The notes beneath the pieces are model-generated. The model was not told the DNA's origin. It was given only the letters and a program-made list of their open reading frames with translations, and ran no database searches. Below, piece after piece: positions 42,897-51,707 of a stretch of 64,000 bases of DNA. The stretch covers positions 372,001-436,000 of the forward strand of contig CAVSLN010000007.1 of the NCBI GenBank assembly GCA_963728855.1. The letters run 5' to 3'. Positions within the stretch are counted from its first letter, which is position 1. Every line of letters starts with the position of its first letter. The stretch comes from AC-43 sp963728855. Its GTDB lineage: Bacteria > Actinomycetota > Actinomycetes > Mycobacteriales > Micromonosporaceae. The translations under genes and the position numbers were made by a program.

Positions 42897-43300
42897 CTGG
42901 GGCATCTCAAGGTGGGTACGGCCCGACCGGCATACTGTGCCGTCCCGCCCCGCCAGCCTGCCCAAGCAGACCGGGCAAGCCACCACCCAGATACCGTCCG
43001 CGGCCCGGCCGGTGTCGAGTTGGTCGGCGTGGTGTGGCCATCGTCGGCGGCGGCACCGAACGGGCGGAGCATCGGCTTACGCCAGCCGGGGCACACCACC
43101 CCAGCCCAACGGCGCACGTGCTCGTGTACGGCTTCCTGACGGTCCCGGGCGGTGTCCTTGGCTGCGGCGGCCTGGGCCTCCTCGTCGCGCTCGCGGCGCG
43201 GCTCGGCGGCCTGCTCCGCGGTCAACGGGCTCGACCAGTCGCACAGGTCGGGACCGGCGTCACGCACCAGCGCGGCAATGTCGCCGAGATCGATCTCCAC
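42864..43300 (-). CDS. Possible small protein with probable frameshift, convergent to the pair
   Basis: GTG 43300 opens VEIDLGDIAALVRDAGPDLC, then a charged helix and RRWAGVVCPGWRKPMLRPFG with good GC3. Near 43030-43050 coding quality moves to another frame (HADQLDTGRAADGIWVVACP, then CLGRLAGRDG) and runs to a stop at 42864, overlapping the previous gene by 33 bp. The pattern fits one real gene with an indel or two unrelated shadows. No family is recognised, so confidence is low. Confidence 0.35.
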
Positions 43301-43496
43301 GAGGTCACCGGCCAGCCACCGGTTCGACGGGCTGCTCGTCGATGCGGTGGTTGACCAACAAGACGGGATTTTTCGTGTAGCGGCTCAGGTCGCGCGCCGG
43401 ACATCCTGAGCGCCACCCCGTCCAGAGCGCGTCTGGCAGCATCGACTTGCGATACCGATCCATCGTCACCGGCCCCACTAGCAACCCGGATCGGGC

Positions 43497-43994
43497 CTAG
43501 TCGTCCTCCACGTCGTGCCGATGACGGTACGCGAGCCAGCCCTCGCGAAGCTCGAGGAACCAGAACACCGCGCCGGTGACCGCGATGACCACAGCCCCGG
43601 ACAAGGCGATCTCGCCGGGGCTCAGCTTCGCGATCTTGAGGCCGAGCAGGTCGTTGAGGGACGGGATACCCGGTCCGTTCCAGAAGAGCAGCCACAGACC
43701 GATCTCCACAACCAGTGCGAAGATCCAGGCACGCAGCCGCCCGCGAACGTGCGCGATCCAGTTGATGGCAAGAGCCAGGACTCCGAAGCCGACGATCGCG
43801 CCGGTCTGGCGGGGGTGTTCGGGTGCCCACCCGGTCAGCCAGTGGTTGACGGTGCGGCCCGCCCACCCTAAGAACTGCCAGAGCTGACCGCGGAAGGCGA
43901 TGCCGGCCACCACGGCGGCGACGAGCACGAGACCGCCGAGCACCGGTGTGAGGAGGCCGCCGGAGCGGCGTACGGGGTAGCGCTGATCGGCCAT
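43497..43994 (-). CDS. Four-helix membrane protein
   Basis: From ATG 43994 the frame encodes 165 residues with about four hydrophobic segments: LLTPVLGGLVLVAAVVAGIA, GAIVGFGVLALAINWIA, WIFALVVEIGLWLLFWNG and LSGAVVIAVTGAVFWFLE. Basic and charged ends suggest the short C-terminal tail (HRHDVEDD) faces the cytoplasm. No family is recognised. It stands alone between a weak ORF and the secreted repeat protein, running the same way as the latter. An upstream in-frame GTG at 44012 is possible. Confidence 0.75.
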   Translation of the reverse strand: MADQRYPVRRSGGLLTPVLGGLVLVAAVVAGIAFRGQLWQFLGWAGRTVNHWLTGWAPEHPRQTGAIVGFGVLALAINWIAHVRGRLRAWIFALVVEIGLWLLFWNGPGIPSLNDLLGLKIAKLSPGEIALSGAVVIAVTGAVFWFLELREGWLAYRHRHDVEDD

Positions 43995-44162
43995 GGGTAC
44001 CCCCAGGTGCATCGTGTCGCTCCTGAGGCTCGCAGGCCCAGCCGGTCCCGGTCAATGCCGGCCCGGGTCGATGCGTCGCGCTCGGCGCCACCGGTACCGC
44101 TGGCCCGGTCGGTACCGGCCCCGGTCCATCGAGACCGGGGCCGGCGGCGGGCGCCCCGACCG

Positions 44163-45536
44163 CTACCAGTCGGAGTTGGTGGCGCCGAGGCCGAGGATCA
44201 CCTGGTCGAACGAGTTGCCGTCGCTGTCGTCGGTGTACGCGAGGGCCAGCTCGCCCCACGGGGACGCGGCGACGGCCATCTGCTCCTGCCGTCCGGCGGT
44301 CGCCTGGCTGAGCGACTGAGCCGGCAGCCGGCCGGCCGTGCCGCCGTCCGGGTTGAGGCCACGGGCCCAGACCGCCGGGTCGGTACCGCTCACCGACCAG
44401 CCGGCCACGGCGTTGCTCTGGTCGTCGATGGCGACGGAGGGGGAGTTGGCGCCGGTACCGCTCGACACCGGTACCTCCGCGTGCCGCCCGGTACCGTCCG
44501 CGCGAAACGACCGCGCCCAGACCCCTGCGGTTCCCGTGTGGTCGGACTCCCAGGCGACGACGAAGTCACCGTTGAAGTTCGCGGCGACGGCCGGGTGCTG
44601 CTGCTGTCCGCCGCCCAAGGTGTTGGCGGAGCGCTGGGACAGGACCACCGACCCGTTCGCCTTCGCCAGGCGGGTCAGGCCGATGTTGAAGAAGCCGTTG
44701 CCGTCGGTGTCCTCGTCCCACACCACCGTCGCGTCGCCGGAGGCGGATACCGCGACGTCGGGGCGGTGGTGCGACCCGCCGGTCTGGTTCACCGTCACCT
44801 CGTACGCCTTCGTGGCCGTACCGGTGAACCCGGCGGCCTTCACCGTGGCCGCGGCCGTACCCTGGATGTCCTCCCACACCACGGTGAACGCGACGGCGGT
44901 GGTGCTGCCCGGCGCGCCGTCCGGGTCGACCGACACCTTCGGGGCCAGCTGCTGGCCGGCCGAGTCGCCGTTCGCGTAGCCGGACCCGATGACGGTGCCC
45001 GCCGGCGAGACGACCCGGTACGGGATGTTGTAGAAACCGTTGCCGTCCGGGTCGTCGGCCCACACCACGACCGCGTTGCCCCGGTCGTCCAGGCCGACGT
45101 CCGGCATCACGTGCTTCCAGCTCACGCCGGCCGTACCACCGGCGGACAGCTTGGTCTCGTAGCTCGACCCGCCGTTGCGGAACAGCCGCAGGTGGATCTC
45201 GCTGTGCGTGTTGTCTGCGGGGTTGGTCGAGTCCCGGTCGTCCTCCCAGGCGACGGCCACGTCGCCGAGGCGGTTGGCGGCGATCGCCGGACCGTCCTGG
45301 TCCCCGGTCGCCACACTGTTCGCGGCCATCCAGGTCGACGGCCCCACGGCCACGGCGGACCCGCCGGGCAGGAGAAGTGTCGCCCCGACGACCAGCGTCG
45401 CCAGCGACAACACGGCAACCACCCTGAGCAACAACAGCGGCCGCACGGACGGGGCTTTCCCATCGCGGACATGAGGCCGAGCCGGCCGCACGGACGGCGC
45501 TCTCCCATCGCGGACATGAGGCCGATACGGACGCAT
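44163..45536 (-). CDS. Secreted beta-propeller-like repeat protein
   Basis: ATG 45536 (ATG 45542 and TTG 45557 are alternatives) opens a 457-residue protein. A basic N terminus made of two near-copies of RPHVRDGxAPSVRP is followed by one hydrophobic segment (VVAVLSLATLVVGATLLLPG), then a body with at least five repeats of the type VAVAWEDDRD, VVWADDPDGNGFYNI, TVVWEDIQG, VVWDEDTDGNGFFNI and VVAWESDHTG. The repeated VAW/VVW-[DE]-D-x-DG-N motif looks like calcium-dependent propeller blades. It is probably exported and extracellular or surface-held. Its start overlaps the phoD-like stop region, so the two are probably one transcript. Confidence 0.8.
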   Translation of the reverse strand: MRPYRPHVRDGRAPSVRPARPHVRDGKAPSVRPLLLLRVVAVLSLATLVVGATLLLPGGSAVAVGPSTWMAANSVATGDQDGPAIAANRLGDVAVAWEDDRDSTNPADNTHSEIHLRLFRNGGSSYETKLSAGGTAGVSWKHVMPDVGLDDRGNAVVVWADDPDGNGFYNIPYRVVSPAGTVIGSGYANGDSAGQQLAPKVSVDPDGAPGSTTAVAFTVVWEDIQGTAAATVKAAGFTGTATKAYEVTVNQTGGSHHRPDVAVSASGDATVVWDEDTDGNGFFNIGLTRLAKANGSVVLSQRSANTLGGGQQQHPAVAANFNGDFVVAWESDHTGTAGVWARSFRADGTGRHAEVPVSSGTGANSPSVAIDDQSNAVAGWSVSGTDPAVWARGLNPDGGTAGRLPAQSLSQATAGRQEQMAVAASPWGELALAYTDDSDGNSFDQVILGLGATNSDW

Positions 45537-45546
45537 GCTCATCCCC

Positions 45547-47100
45547 TTACGCATCAAGGAGTCCCGGCTGACCGTCCGGGATGACGAAGGAACGCACGGT
45601 GGTCGCCGCGGCCCCGTGCTCGGTCACCGCGGCGACCGCGCGGAAGTCGGCGGCGATGTGCGTGGGGGAGACGGTGGTACGGACGTATCCCCGGCGGTCG
45701 GAGTAGAACCTGATGTGGGGGTTGGTCGAGCCGTTGGGGATGGTCGTCGAGCCGGACCCGTTGCCGCCCGACGTGATCGAGGTGCAGACCAGCTCGGTAC
45801 CGATCGTCGCCGAGGACGGGTTGGCGTAGTTGGCCTTGAGGTTGCTGGCGAACGAGCGGTGAACGTCACCGGTGAGCACCACCGGGTTGCGTACCGCCCG
45901 GTTGACCCAGCCCTGCTGGACCCGGGCACGTGCGGCGCGGTACCCGTCCCACGCGTCCATGTTGCCCGCGCCCGCGGCGTCGAACTGGCGCGCGAAGAAC
46001 ACCTGCTGCCCGACGACGTCCCAGGTACCGAGGTGCTGGGCGAACCCGTCGAGCAGCCATGCCTCCTGGGTGGTACCGGGCAGGGAACGGCTGGCCAGGT
46101 CGGCGTCCGGGCATACCTTCCAGCCGTCGCCGCACGCCTGGTCGTCGCGGAACTGGCGGGTGTCGAGCATGTGGAAGGTGGCCAGCGTCCCCCAGCGCAC
46201 CCGCCGGTACAGCGGGATGCTGTTTCCGGACGGCGCGGCCGACGGGCGCAGCGGCATGTTCTCGTAGTACGCCTGGTACGCCGCCGTCCGCCGGGCCGTC
46301 CACTGCGCGGCCGTCAGCGCCGGGCTGTTGTCGGCCCGGACCATGTTGGCGTAGTTGTTCTCCACCTCGTGGTCGTCCGGTACCACCAGCCACGGCGCGA
46401 CGGCGTGCGCCGCCTGCAGGTCGGGATCGGACTTGTACTGCGCATAGCGGCGGCGGTAGTCGGCCAGCGACACGATCTCGCTGCCCAGGTGCTCGCGTAC
46501 CGACCCCGCCGTGGTGGCGTCCTCGTAGATGTAGTCGCCGAGGTGCAGGATGAGGTCCGGACGGTCGTCGGCCATCCGCCGGTACGCGGTGAAGTAGCCG
46601 GTCTCGTAGTGCGCGCACGACGCGAACGCCATCGTGAGGTCCCGACCGACGGTGGTGAACGCCGGGGCGGTACGGGTACGGCCCACCGGCGAGATGTGTC
46701 CCTGCGCGCGGAACCGGTAGTAGTACTCGGCGTCCGGCGCGAGCCCGCCGGCGACGACGTGCACCGAGTGCGCCTCCGCGTACCGCGCGGTGACCGAGCC
46801 CGACGCGACGATGGAGCTGAACGCGGTGTTCGAGGAGATCTGCCAGTCGACGACGACGTCGGCGTTGGGCATGCCGCCCTGCCCGTCCGCGTTCAGCGGC
46901 GACGGGGCCAGCCGGGTCCAGAGCACGACGCTGTCCGGCGCCGGCTCGCCCGACGCCACCCCGAGCGTGAACGGGTACGCGGTGATGCTGGGTGCGGCCT
47001 GCGCGGCCGAGGTTCGGGTGAGGGCCCGTACGGGAAGGGCGAGCGCCCCGGCCGTCGCGAGCCCACCGACGAGAAACGTCCGGCGGTTTAGGTTCCTCAT
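45547..47100 (-). CDS. phoD: PhoD-family alkaline phosphatase, Tat-exported
   Basis: ATG 47100 gives a Tat signal (MRNLNRRTFLVGGLATAGAL) and a 517-residue enzyme. Metallophosphoesterase motifs are FASCAHYETGYFTAYRRMAD, LILHLGDYIYEDATTAGSVR, VPDDHEVENNYANMV, DTRQFRD and VLTGDVHRSFASNL, all typical of PhoD (Fe/Ca site). It hydrolyses phosphate mono- and diesters outside the cell, usually under phosphate limitation. No Pho box is obvious. It is upstream of the secreted repeat protein. The gene is divergent from the GntR regulator. Confidence 0.93.
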   Translation of the reverse strand: MRNLNRRTFLVGGLATAGALALPVRALTRTSAAQAAPSITAYPFTLGVASGEPAPDSVVLWTRLAPSPLNADGQGGMPNADVVVDWQISSNTAFSSIVASGSVTARYAEAHSVHVVAGGLAPDAEYYYRFRAQGHISPVGRTRTAPAFTTVGRDLTMAFASCAHYETGYFTAYRRMADDRPDLILHLGDYIYEDATTAGSVREHLGSEIVSLADYRRRYAQYKSDPDLQAAHAVAPWLVVPDDHEVENNYANMVRADNSPALTAAQWTARRTAAYQAYYENMPLRPSAAPSGNSIPLYRRVRWGTLATFHMLDTRQFRDDQACGDGWKVCPDADLASRSLPGTTQEAWLLDGFAQHLGTWDVVGQQVFFARQFDAAGAGNMDAWDGYRAARARVQQGWVNRAVRNPVVLTGDVHRSFASNLKANYANPSSATIGTELVCTSITSGGNGSGSTTIPNGSTNPHIRFYSDRRGYVRTTVSPTHIAADFRAVAAVTEHGAAATTVRSFVIPDGQPGLLDA

Positions 47101-47225
47101 ACCGGCGCATCCTGCGTTCGGCAGGTGGATCCCGCCGGGCCGCCCATTGAAGAGCGTATGACGCGCGGATGGCCGTCGCAGCGGCGCGCGGATTGTTGAA
47201 CTATCCGGCAAGCTATGCTCTGCGG

Positions 47226-47960
47226 GTGGGTGCCCCGGCGGATCAGTGGGTGAACCGGCTCGCCGTCGACCGGGCGGCGCTGGACCGCGGGTCGACGGCT
47301 GAGCGGGTGGCGGAGGTGCTGCGGGCCCGGATCACCGAAGGGATGCTCGCACCCGGTACCCGATTGTCGGAGGAGGCGCTGACCGCCGCCCTGGGCGTAT
47401 CGCGCAACACCCTGCGGGAGTCCTTCCGCCTCCTGGGCCATGAGGGCCTCCTGGTGCACGAGCTCAACCGTGGCGTGTTCGTACGGCTGCTCACCGTCGA
47501 GGACGTGGTCGACCTGTACCGCGTCCGGCGGATCCTGGAGATCGCCGCCGTGCAACGCGCGGTGGCCGCCGGGCCGGGGATGATGGAGCGGGTCAGGGAT
47601 GCTGTGGAGGCGGCCGAAGCCGCGGCCGCGGCCGGTGACTGGGCCCGGGCCGGCACCGAGAACATGCGCTTCCACCAGGCGGTGGCCGGGCTGGCGGGCA
47701 GCCCACGGGTCGATGAGACGATGCGGCGCGTGCTCGCGGAGCTGCGCCTGGCGTTCCACGTCATGCCGGCCTCACCACGCGAGTTCCACGAGCCGTACCT
47801 GCGGAGCAACCGCGAGATCTACCAGCTCCTCGCCGTCGGCCAGACGTTGCCGGCCGCGGCCGCCCTGGCCAGCTACCTCGACGCGGCCGAACGGCAGCTC
47901 GTCGAGGCATACCCGCGTCACCAGGCGGAGCCCGTACCCGCCCGCCGGGTCCCCGCTTGA
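47226..47960 (+). CDS. GntR-family (FCD) transcriptional regulator
   Basis: I place the start at GTG 47226, because TATGCT (47212-47217) lies 8 bp upstream and would be a -10 for a leaderless mRNA; upstream in-frame codons overlap that promoter. The 244-residue protein has a winged helix (VAEVLRARITEGMLAPGTRL, then LTAALGVSRNTLRESFRLLG) and a C-terminal FCD ligand domain (DLYRVRRILEIAAVQRAVAA, ENMRFHQAVAGLAGSPRVDE). It converges on pxpA, 3 bp away. GntR/FCD regulators often control such catabolic genes, so it may regulate the 5-oxoprolinase operon (inference). Confidence 0.88.
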   Translation: MGAPADQWVNRLAVDRAALDRGSTAERVAEVLRARITEGMLAPGTRLSEEALTAALGVSRNTLRESFRLLGHEGLLVHELNRGVFVRLLTVEDVVDLYRVRRILEIAAVQRAVAAGPGMMERVRDAVEAAEAAAAAGDWARAGTENMRFHQAVAGLAGSPRVDETMRRVLAELRLAFHVMPASPREFHEPYLRSNREIYQLLAVGQTLPAAAALASYLDAAERQLVEAYPRHQAEPVPARRVPA

Positions 47961-47963
47961 TCG

Positions 47964-48764
47964 CTACCCGCCTGGTCGCTGCCCCGCCTGGTCGCTGTCG
48001 TCGCCGGGAGGCCGTACGACGAACGGGGCGAGCGGTACGCCGGCCGCGAGCAGGGCGGCGCGTACGCGGCTCGCCAGGTCGACCGCGTCCGGGGTGTCGC
48101 CGTGTACGCACATCGACTCGGGCGCCACGGCGATGCGGGTGCCGTCGACGGTTTCGACGACCCCCTCGGTCGCCATCCGCACGGCGCGCTCCACGACGGC
48201 CCGGGCATCGGTGAGCACGGCTCCGGGTGTGCCACGGGGTACCAGCCGGCCGGTCGGCGTGTACGCGCGGTCGAGGAAACACTCGGGTACGGCGCGCAGG
48301 CCGGCCTCCGTGGCGGTGCGCTGCAGTACCGAGCCGGGCAGGCACAGGACGGCGAGGTCGGGGCGGTACGCGCGGACCGCCGCGACGACGGCGCCGGCCG
48401 GGCCCGGGTCGTCCAGCGCCGTGTTGTAGAGCGCCCCATGCGGCTTGACGTAGCCGACGGCGGTACCCGAGGCGCGGGCGATCCCGTCCAGCGCACCGAT
48501 CTGGTACAGGATCTCGTCGGACAGCTCACGGGACTCGTACGCGATGTGCCGGCGGCCGAACCCGGCCAGGTCCCGGTACCCGACGTGGGCGCCGACGGCC
48601 ACCCCGCGGGCCGCCGCGCCGGCGCACACCGCCCGCATCGTGCCCGGGTCGCCGGCGTGGAACCCGCATGCCACGTTGGCACTCGTGACGAGCGCGAGCA
48701 ACGCGCCGTCGGCACCCATGCGCCAGCTGCCGAAGCTCTCGCCCAGGTCGGCGTTGAGATCCAT
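47964..48764 (-). CDS. pxpA: 5-oxoprolinase subunit A (LamB/YcsF family)
   Basis: The 266-residue protein matches PxpA: MDLNADLGESFGSWRMGADG at the N terminus, VTSANVACGFHAGDPGTM, GVAVGAHVGYRDLAGFGRRH, YVKPHGALYN and ESMCVHGDTP. With PxpBC it opens 5-oxoproline (pyroglutamate) to glutamate using ATP. ATG 48764 follows AAGGAAG. It is the last gene of the leftward pxpBCA set but is separated from pxpC by a 2-kb IS607-type element. It must now be read through the element or from a promoter in it. Confidence 0.94.
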   Translation of the reverse strand: MDLNADLGESFGSWRMGADGALLALVTSANVACGFHAGDPGTMRAVCAGAAARGVAVGAHVGYRDLAGFGRRHIAYESRELSDEILYQIGALDGIARASGTAVGYVKPHGALYNTALDDPGPAGAVVAAVRAYRPDLAVLCLPGSVLQRTATEAGLRAVPECFLDRAYTPTGRLVPRGTPGAVLTDARAVVERAVRMATEGVVETVDGTRIAVAPESMCVHGDTPDAVDLASRVRAALLAAGVPLAPFVVRPPGDDSDQAGQRPGG

Positions 48765-48781
48765 GAGCTACTGCTTCCTTG

Positions 48782-50179
48782 TCATTGCTCACACCTGAGC
48801 ATCGATTTGGATGATTCGCTCTCCGCCCCAATGTTCGGGCTGGAGTCCTGGATCGGCAGTCTGATCCGGTGGCGATCGGTCCGCTCCTGCAAGATCTGCT
48901 TCACCCGCATGTACGGGGTGTGCAGGGTGATGTCGGGATCACCATGTCGTCGCAGGACGTTGATCGCAGCGGCATGGTCTGCTTGCCACACGACCCCGCT
49001 TGCACAGTGAAGTCGATCCCCTCGACGCGAGGCAAGAGCGCCGGTATCGGGGTCGACTTGTGACGTGTAGGCAGCGTTGACCAGCACGAGCGCAGAACCT
49101 CTGCGCTCCGACACGTTCTTCAGCGCCTCGGCGGTGACCCCTTTGGTCCACGCTGCGAGGCGACGGTTCATGTTCTGGCCGAGCCGCTTGCGCCCGGCGA
49201 ATGTCCGGGTGAGGTCTTCGGCCACCACGGCGGCGGCCTTGTCGACCACGCGATGCGCGGCGGTGAAGATTTCGGTGCGGACCCGGGCGTTGTGCCGGGC
49301 AGCCTGGCGGTCACGCTTGACGACGCCCAGGTTGTTTTTCGCGATCCGGTCAGCTTTTGCGCGGTTGCTGCTGTTGTTGGCGATGGAGCGAAGCTTGGCC
49401 CGGCGCCGGTTGCGTTCCTTGAGCCGGTCCGACTCGGCGGTGAGCAACGCGCCCAGACCGGTGCCGTGGTGGTCGCCGTCGGAGTCGGTCAGCGCCTCGG
49501 TGTAGCCCTTGTCCACGCCGATCTCCCGGTCGCCGCACGGCCTGGACGACGAGGGCATGTCGGCGGCGTCGATCTGGTAGTGCACCTCAACCCGGCCACC
49601 ACGAAGGATGAGCCGCGGCGTCCCGGTCGGGGCGACTGTGGTGTTCAGCGGGATCTTGACGAGTTGGCGGCGTTGCAGGCCCGGGACGGCCAGCCACAGC
49701 CGGCCGCGGTCGTCGGGTTTGGTGTTGTGCTGGTCGGCTCGGACCACGATCTGGTTGCGGGTGCGGTTCTTGCCCCGCCTCCAGTGCCGACGCATCAGCC
49801 GGGACAGGTATGGGTCGCTGGCCCAGCGGTCCGCCTTCAGTTCGGTGTACAGCCGTTTCTGCTCGGCAGGGTTGCCGGTGTGTCGCCGGATCGCCCGCTT
49901 CACCCCGACCTTCGCGGACTCCCGGTTCGCGGCGATGTCGGCCATCGCGTCGCGGACGGTTTCCTTCCACGCGTTGGCCAGCACCCCGAAACGCAGGTGT
50001 TCGCCATTGGTCAGCCACGCGTCGCGGACCTGCCGGTCACGCACCCCGGCGCCGGCCGCCGACCCGTAGCGCTGCCACACCTCGCAGCGGACCACACCCA
50101 GTCGGCGGGCCTGCTCCCATAACGCCGCATACTTCCCGGCGTTGAGCCGGTGCGAGTACGCGACCCGAGTGACCTTCAC
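48782..50179 (-). CDS. tnpB: TnpB-type RNA-guided nuclease of IS607 element
   Basis: The 465-residue protein has the split RuvC triad: Asp223 (GVDKGYTEAL), Glu321 (VVAEDLTRTF) and Asp401 (WQADHAAAINVL). It also has the basic bridging helix and YTSQ segment usual before the target nucleic acid-binding zinc ribbon. The ribbon is degenerate: between YTSQ and the last Asp there is only one Cys instead of four. TnpB proteins cut DNA next to a TAM using an RNA from the element's right end. That end would overlap this gene's 3' end, so the guide would come from DNA near 48770. The C-terminal tail beyond 440 is unusual. Confidence 0.9.
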   Translation of the reverse strand: MKVTRVAYSHRLNAGKYAALWEQARRLGVVRCEVWQRYGSAAGAGVRDRQVRDAWLTNGEHLRFGVLANAWKETVRDAMADIAANRESAKVGVKRAIRRHTGNPAEQKRLYTELKADRWASDPYLSRLMRRHWRRGKNRTRNQIVVRADQHNTKPDDRGRLWLAVPGLQRRQLVKIPLNTTVAPTGTPRLILRGGRVEVHYQIDAADMPSSSRPCGDREIGVDKGYTEALTDSDGDHHGTGLGALLTAESDRLKERNRRRAKLRSIANNSSNRAKADRIAKNNLGVVKRDRQAARHNARVRTEIFTAAHRVVDKAAAVVAEDLTRTFAGRKRLGQNMNRRLAAWTKGVTAEALKNVSERRGSALVLVNAAYTSQVDPDTGALASRRGDRLHCASGVVWQADHAAAINVLRRHGDPDITLHTPYMRVKQILQERTDRHRIRLPIQDSSPNIGAESESSKSMLRCEQ

Positions 50180-50787
50180 CGAGTACCGCCGGTCAACTCG
50201 TCGCGCAACGTCTTCTCGTAGCGGCGCAGACCATCCAGCCGGCAGGAGAAGGTATGCACGATCGCGAGCAGGTCCTCGACCAGTTCCTGCTGCGGGGACA
50301 GAGACTCCTGGTTAGCGACGATGAGTTGGCAGCCGTTACGGGTGGCGACGTGCTCGATGTAGTCGAACCCGAACCGGGCCAGCCGGTCCTTGTGCGCCAC
50401 GACCAGGACTCCAATGTCGCCGTTCTCGATGGCGTCCATCACCGCGAGGAACTTCTCGCGGCGCAGGTTCATCCCGCCGCCGATCTCGCTGATCCATTCG
50501 TCCACGGCCAAACCCCGGGCGAGGCAGAATCGCTCCATCGACGCGACCTGAGAAGCGAGGTCGTCTTTCTGGCCCGGCGAGGAGACCCGGCAGTAAACCA
50601 CGGTCCGTCGGGTTGCGGCGTTGAAGCCGGGTTGCAACACGCACCGGATGTCGGTGTCGTCGAAGTACCGCTGCCCGGTCGGTGTGCGTCGCGCCGTGAT
50701 GCGGCCCTCAGATTCCCATCGGCGCACGGTGCTGACGGAACGCCCGATACGTTCCGCGAACTCGCCGATCCGGTAGACGCTACCCAT
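50176..50787 (-). CDS. tnpA: IS607-type serine recombinase TnpA
   Basis: The 203-residue protein has a MerR-like N-terminal helix-turn-helix (YRIGEFAERIGRSVSTVRRW, residues 5-24). A serine recombinase domain follows with the catalytic region VVYCRVSSPGQKDDLASQ (Ser near residue 69), then VLVVAHKDRLARFGFDYIEH, the conserved DRLxRFG helix. The reversed order of DNA-binding and catalytic domains defines the IS607 group. It cuts and joins element ends through a 5'-phosphoserine. Its stop overlaps the tnpB start by 4 bp, so both are made from one message. Confidence 0.94.
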   Translation of the reverse strand: MGSVYRIGEFAERIGRSVSTVRRWESEGRITARRTPTGQRYFDDTDIRCVLQPGFNAATRRTVVYCRVSSPGQKDDLASQVASMERFCLARGLAVDEWISEIGGGMNLRREKFLAVMDAIENGDIGVLVVAHKDRLARFGFDYIEHVATRNGCQLIVANQESLSPQQELVEDLLAIVHTFSCRLDGLRRYEKTLRDELTGGTR

Positions 50788-50831
50788 AACAGGGAACTGT
50801 ACGCAGATGTGAGTAGAGAATCAAACACTGG

Positions 50832-51707
50832 TCACATCTCCTGTCGGGTGAAGGTGACCGTGGTGCCGGGCCGGGCCTGGGCGAGCAGCGGCAGGTCCGC
50901 CTCGTCGACCACGGCGATGACCGGGTACCCGCCGGTCGTGGGATGGTCGGCCAGGAAGACCAGCGGCTGCCCGTCCGGGGGTACCTGGACCGCACCGAGT
51001 ACGACCCCCTCGCTAGGCAGCTCGTCCGGTGCGGCCCGCGCCAGGGGCGGCCCGGTCAGCCGCGCGCCGATCCGGTCGCAGAGCGGGGAGACGGCGTAGG
51101 TGGCCGTGGTGAACGTCGCGACGGCGCAGCCGGTGAACCAGTCGTGGCGTGGACCGAGCCGTACGCGCGGGCGCAGCGGGCCGGGCGCGACGGCCGGGCC
51201 GGGACTGAACCAGACCGGCGCGGGCGCACCGCCCGGCGTGCCGACGGGCAGGACGTCGCCGTCGCGCAGGACGGGCGGCCCGAGGCCGCAGAGCGTGTCG
51301 GTGGAGCGGCTGCCCAGTACGGGCGGCACCGCGATGCCGCCGGCGACCGCCAGGTAGCTGCGCAGGCCGGTACGGGCCGGCCCGATCTCCAGCACGGCCC
51401 CGGCCCGCACCGGTACCGGTACGCCGGTGTCGGCCGGGCGCGGACCGACGCGCAGCCGGGTGAGCTCGGCGCCGGTCACCGCGACCATCGTGGTGCGGTC
51501 GAGGCGTACCGTACAGCCGGACATGGTGATCTCCAGGCCGGCCGCCGCGGGCGGGTTGCCGACGAGGCGGTTGGCGAGCAGCAGCGCCGGTAGGTCCACC
51601 GCGCCGGCGCGCGGTACGCCCAGGTGCGCGTACCCGGTCCGGCCGAGGTCCTGGACGGTGGTCAGCGCGCCGGCGCGCAGCATCTCCAGACGCGACGGTC
51701 CGGTCAC
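50832..51707 (-). CDS. pxpC: 5-oxoprolinase subunit C (biotin-dependent carboxylase-like KipA family)
   Basis: GTG 51707 overlaps the pxpB stop (GTGA). The 291-residue protein has LEMLRAGALTTVQDLGRTGY at the N terminus, AHLGVPRAGAVD, LEITMSGCTVRL, AVAGGIAVPPVLGSRSTDTL and VFLADHPTTGGYPVIAVV, all typical of the KipA/PxpC family. With PxpB it phosphorylates and handles 5-oxoproline for PxpA. The stop TGA at 50832 is part of a small inverted repeat at the edge of the IS607-type element. The reading frame is complete. Confidence 0.92.
   Translation of the reverse strand: MTGPSRLEMLRAGALTTVQDLGRTGYAHLGVPRAGAVDLPALLLANRLVGNPPAAAGLEITMSGCTVRLDRTTMVAVTGAELTRLRVGPRPADTGVPVPVRAGAVLEIGPARTGLRSYLAVAGGIAVPPVLGSRSTDTLCGLGPPVLRDGDVLPVGTPGGAPAPVWFSPGPAVAPGPLRPRVRLGPRHDWFTGCAVATFTTATYAVSPLCDRIGARLTGPPLARAAPDELPSEGVVLGAVQVPPDGQPLVFLADHPTTGGYPVIAVVDEADLPLLAQARPGTTVTFTRQEM

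Larger units (their letters stand above)
48770..50831 (-). mobile_element. IS607-type element (tnpA + tnpB) inside the pxp operon
   Basis: The two genes overlap (ATGA at 50176-50179) and are transcribed leftward, tnpA first. They fill exactly the space between the pxpC stop (50832) and the pxpA leader (about 48770), so boundaries are inferred from the host genes. A 7-bp inverted repeat GATGTGA / TCACATC (50806-50812 and 50832-50838) spans the left junction and includes the pxpC stop. IS607 elements usually have no terminal repeats. Host gene order and direction are kept. Confidence 0.8.
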
